Assembly (NCBI GenBank): GCA_036389715.1
Contig: DASVWH010000074.1
Span: 1-26,006 of the forward strand
Reading direction: 5' to 3'
From: DASVWH01 sp036389715
GTDB taxonomy: Bacteria > Acidobacteriota > Blastocatellia > Pyrinomonadales > Pyrinomonadaceae
DNA: 26,006 nt
Each line of letters opens with the position of its first letter. The first letter of the stretch is position 1. Shown here piece by piece: positions 23,735 through 26,006 of this stretch. The notes under the pieces are model-generated. The model had not been told where the DNA came from. It saw only the letters and a program-made list of their open reading frames with translations, and ran no database searches. The position numbers and the translations under genes were made by a program.

Positions 23735-24301
23735 TCATGTGTAGAGCCCCGGGTTATAGAACGGCGCGAAGGCCGCTATCAGCGCCGCCTCAAAGCTCAT
23801 CGCGCGTGTCAGCAAATCCCTTGAGAGCACGCCCCAGGCTCCCTGGCGGCTGCGCACGTCCTGCTCGCCCGCGGCCTCGTCTATCACCGCGCCAAGCTCG
23901 CGGCGGCCGTCAATCACGCTGTTGGTGATCGAGACCGGAACCGTGATGGAGGGAGCCGCGCCGAAGTAGCCGCGCGCGCCGTCGGTCGCGTAAGCCCAGC
24001 CGCGCAGGAACGTGTGCCACTCGCCGTCGATCGAGACGGAGTGAAAGCCGCCTTCGAGCCCGACGTAAAGCTCGGCGCTCGTTCCTTCCAGCCGCAGCAG
24101 CTCGCGCACGGCCGCGGCCCTGGCGCGCGCCCCGTGCATCAGCTCCCAGTCGGTCAGCGGCATCGCCGGGGCGCTCGTCTGGACCGAGCGCGCGACGATT
24201 GCCGCCTCGTTCCAGGCGGCGTCAACGGCGGCGATGCGTGCGACGCTCTTGCGCACCGCCATGATTTTAGCCGCACGGTCCGAGCCGAGCGCGATCTTCA
24301 T
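23735..24301 (-). CDS. Inosine/xanthosine triphosphatase (YjjX, DUF84 family)
   Basis: A 188-residue protein starting MKIALGSDRAAKI, the family's opening with the nucleotide loop. GLEGG (within ELYVGLEGGFH) and the RGWAYATDG segment are further conserved places. The family hydrolyses non-canonical purine triphosphates (ITP, XTP), keeping them out of DNA and RNA. Two adjacent ATGs (24304, 24301) are possible; AAGG lies one and four bases upstream respectively, so 24301 is preferred. It precedes tdk on the same strand, which fits nucleotide-pool housekeeping. yjjX is used in E. coli; orthology here is by family only. Confidence 0.85.
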   Translation of the reverse strand: MKIALGSDRAAKIMAVRKSVARIAAVDAAWNEAAIVARSVQTSAPAMPLTDWELMHGARARAAAVRELLRLEGTSAELYVGLEGGFHSVSIDGEWHTFLRGWAYATDGARGYFGAAPSITVPVSITNSVIDGRRELGAVIDEAAGEQDVRSRQGAWGVLSRDLLTRAMSFEAALIAAFAPFYNPGLYT

Positions 24302-24313
24302 CATGCCTTGACG

Positions 24314-24333
24314 AGTGACAGGTGACAAGTGAC
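24314..24333. repeat. Short GTGACA direct repeats upstream of the DUF84 gene
   Basis: Three near-copies of RGTGACA in tandem (starting 24314, 24321, 24328). Tracts of this kind appear in other gaps here; a regulatory role is possible but unproven. Confidence 0.4.
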
Positions 24334-24550
24334 CCTTGAAGAGAGATTCCTTACAAGCTCTGGCCGGACCGGCCCGAAAACTATTTTGACGCTCGCGTTC
24401 CCATCCGTAGCGACCGGGCGATTGAGAGGCTATAACAGAGTGTTGCCGTGCGTCAAAGACGGAGCGCCGGACGGTAGTGGGGTATTTGTTTGTTGGGAAT
24501 CGAAAAAAACTCTTGACAAAAAGAATGCCCTATAAGTGGCCTTTTGTTGC

Positions 24551-25315
24551 TTAGGCCAATTCCAATCCAATTTCCTCAAGGTGAAGTTCATTGAAAATTG
24601 TCGCCCACGCATCACCTGGCAAAAGCAGCTTGAGACAGGAAAGAGTAAAGGTTTCTGATATGCCCATCATACTTTTGCCTAACTTATCCAAACGAAGCCA
24701 AAATGATCTTCCATCGGGCATTTTAACCAACTGCAATGGCATAGTTTTCGGTTTATGCTGGCCCCGAATACGGCCAGCAATAATTGGATCATCGCAACCA
24801 TCTGCTGCAATATCATGGAGTATAGATGGGTGATATATGCTGTTTATAGCTTCCGGGGAATGAATCCAATCCTCGAACACTTTTAGGTCAGGCACTCGTT
24901 CCCATTTACCATGATACTTTCGTAGAGGGGCTATTCTATCAATCATCTGGCTTTTCTCCTCCTCATCCATATAAAAGACCGCATAACCTCTATGGCCTAA
25001 CCACCCTGGCCGCACCCTGCGAATCTTGTTCAGATTTAGACTCACGCTCTGTAAGAATATAGGTTTCAACGAAACAAACAGCTTAATAAAATCGCGCTCG
25101 TGAATCACGACCAGTTTTCGGTGATTTTCTTGGCCTCCTGCGCTCCTGCTTTTTAGATGTATGTCAATTTCCTTGCTCGGATTTTCCCATGAGATCGTTA
25201 AGTGCGGCGTGTCATTTCGATCATTTCTGAAAATCACTAACTTTGCATTCCGGTCTTGCCTAAGTTCCATAGTTAGCTTCTGCACTTTTAACCTGTTCTT
25301 TTTTGACGGCGACAT
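24551..25315 (-). CDS. Unknown protein in the AT-rich right-end segment
   Basis: A 254-residue soluble protein, starting at ATG 25315 with AGGA eight bases upstream. It has a basic N-terminus, no membrane segment and no signal. Features are a charged first half (ISWENPSKEIDIHLKSR) and a second half with ILHDIAADGCDDPII and KMPDGRSFWLRLDKLGKSM. Base composition is clearly more AT-rich than the neighbouring chromosomal genes and codon choice differs, pointing to recent acquisition. It follows the next gene by 27 bases, so the two are probably a pair. I do not recognise the family. T-rich sequence after the stop (24510-24545) could end transcription. Confidence 0.75.
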   Translation of the reverse strand: MSPSKKNRLKVQKLTMELRQDRNAKLVIFRNDRNDTPHLTISWENPSKEIDIHLKSRSAGGQENHRKLVVIHERDFIKLFVSLKPIFLQSVSLNLNKIRRVRPGWLGHRGYAVFYMDEEEKSQMIDRIAPLRKYHGKWERVPDLKVFEDWIHSPEAINSIYHPSILHDIAADGCDDPIIAGRIRGQHKPKTMPLQLVKMPDGRSFWLRLDKLGKSMMGISETFTLSCLKLLLPGDAWATIFNELHLEEIGLELA

Positions 25316-25342
25316 ATTGGTACGTCCTATTCTTAAATGCGA

Positions 25343-25825
25343 TTACTTTCTATCTTCGCACTCCACTTTACGCTGCACCCAATGGCTTCCCGATTTATCG
25401 AAGCGAATTATATCAACAGGCAAGCCCACTTCTTTAGGGCTATCAACTGCTTCCAAAGTTACGAGAAACCGTGTCGCATCTACTAAGTCAAGGGTATCCA
25501 AGAACTTTGGATGTTGAATGAGGAATTCATCTATTGCATGCCGCCTTCCCAAGAAAACCGTAAAGATAGAGTCTGAGCATCCATCAGCACACTCTCTACG
25601 CTCGGTCGTTATGTCAACAGTTCCATCTGTTTTTATGACTGGCTTGCACTTGACATGGTAGAGAATGGGAATGCCTCTCTCCACCCCAAAGAATATGACC
25701 TCCACAGCATAGCCATCACTAACTACTGCTTCATAGAATCGAGGTCTAACTTTGCGCATCTCAGTCAAATCCTTACCAAGCAATAAAGGGATACGTTCCT
25801 CGAATAATTTAACCCTTTCTAACAA
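25343..25825 (-). CDS. Unknown protein, possibly 5'-truncated Ntn-hydrolase-like
   Basis: At least 160 residues from TTG 25825. No ribosome site or ATG is near; the frame is open and coding-like a further 15 residues upstream to a stop that overlaps the end of the transposase gene. An internal ATG at 25759 is another possible start. The C-terminal segment (KEVGLPVDIIRFDKSGSHWVQRK) recalls the end of bacterial proteasome-like Ntn hydrolases, and the missing N-terminus would hold the catalytic residue. That resemblance is weak and from memory. Composition is AT-rich like its neighbour. The likely story is loss of the 5' end by insertion of the adjacent element. Confidence 0.5.
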   Translation of the reverse strand: MLERVKLFEERIPLLLGKDLTEMRKVRPRFYEAVVSDGYAVEVIFFGVERGIPILYHVKCKPVIKTDGTVDITTERRECADGCSDSIFTVFLGRRHAIDEFLIQHPKFLDTLDLVDATRFLVTLEAVDSPKEVGLPVDIIRFDKSGSHWVQRKVECEDRK

Positions 25826-25871
25826 CGGCTTATCAGATTTCAGAGCGCCACGCGCAATAATGTATAAGGAG

Positions 25872-26006
25872 CTAGTCTAGAACAGCTTCATGTTTTCTGA
25901 CGATTTTCTTGATTAGAGCCTGTAAATCCGGGGTTTCGCGATGATTATAGCGAAACTCCATTTCTTTTAGGTAGAAATAGAACTGATTGCGGCTCACACC
26001 GTAGTA
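25872..26006 (-). mobile_element. C-terminal end of an ISXO2/IS1595-like transposase
   Basis: The frame is open to the right edge and ends at a TAG (25872-25874), leaving the last 44 residues. The segment YYGVSRNQFYFYLKEMEFRYNHR is typical of the end of the ISXO2-like DDE transposase domain, which catalyses IS1595-family transposition. The rest of the gene, the other end of the element and any target duplication lie outside the window. It abuts the apparently truncated unknown gene. Confidence 0.75.

Noticed and set aside
24513..24536. TTGACA followed by TATAAG
   Set aside because: The spacer is only 12 bases and no gene follows on that strand.
1..26006. tRNA, rRNA or CRISPR array
   Set aside because: No cloverleaf, rRNA-like stretch or regularly spaced direct repeats were seen on either strand.

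Overview
The window looks like a chromosomal stretch from an Acidobacteriota genome, probably Blastocatellia or a relative. This rests on the VWFA-related 'acidobacterial' secreted protein, the GC-rich coding sequence, many secreted TPR, PEGA and beta-barrel proteins of Gram-negative type, and gaps filled with short near-repetitive inverted-repeat tracts. The assignment is inferred from content; there is no rRNA marker.

Left part (3-4077, + strand): an envelope acylation cluster made of an MBOAT O-acyltransferase (5' end outside the window), a membrane SGNH hydrolase with an N-terminal zinc ribbon, a DltC-like acyl carrier protein, a KAS III-like ketosynthase and a 36-residue one-helix microprotein. 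The MBOAT/SGNH/carrier/microprotein set parallels DltB/DltD/DltC/DltX, with a ketosynthase present and no DltA visible. Facing it, 4096-7985 (- strand) is a run of four genes: zinc-ribbon membrane protein, Slt70-like lytic transglycosylase with TPRs, small membrane protein and PEGA/TPR secreted protein.

Middle (8176-16144): a GAF-like cytoplasmic protein, divergently transcribed from a single-domain response regulator and a small unknown protein, with good sigma70-type promoters for both directions. Next come a secreted VWA protein and a secreted YtcJ-like amidohydrolase (both -), a dienelactone hydrolase and a small secreted beta protein (both +), and a PfkB sugar/nucleoside kinase (-).

Right part: uvrC with a 104-residue charged tail, two paralogous outer-membrane beta-barrel genes (the second behind a consensus sigma54 promoter and a distal palindrome), a lipoprotein plus membrane-anchored partner on the - strand, a structured non-coding stretch ending in a terminator hairpin, a small secreted basic protein, thymidine kinase, and a YjjX/DUF84 NTPase. 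From about 24440 the base composition becomes clearly more AT-rich. This segment holds two unknown genes in a row, the first apparently missing its 5' end, and at the window edge the C-terminus of an ISXO2/IS1595-like transposase. It looks like a recent acquisition.

No tRNA, rRNA or CRISPR array was seen.
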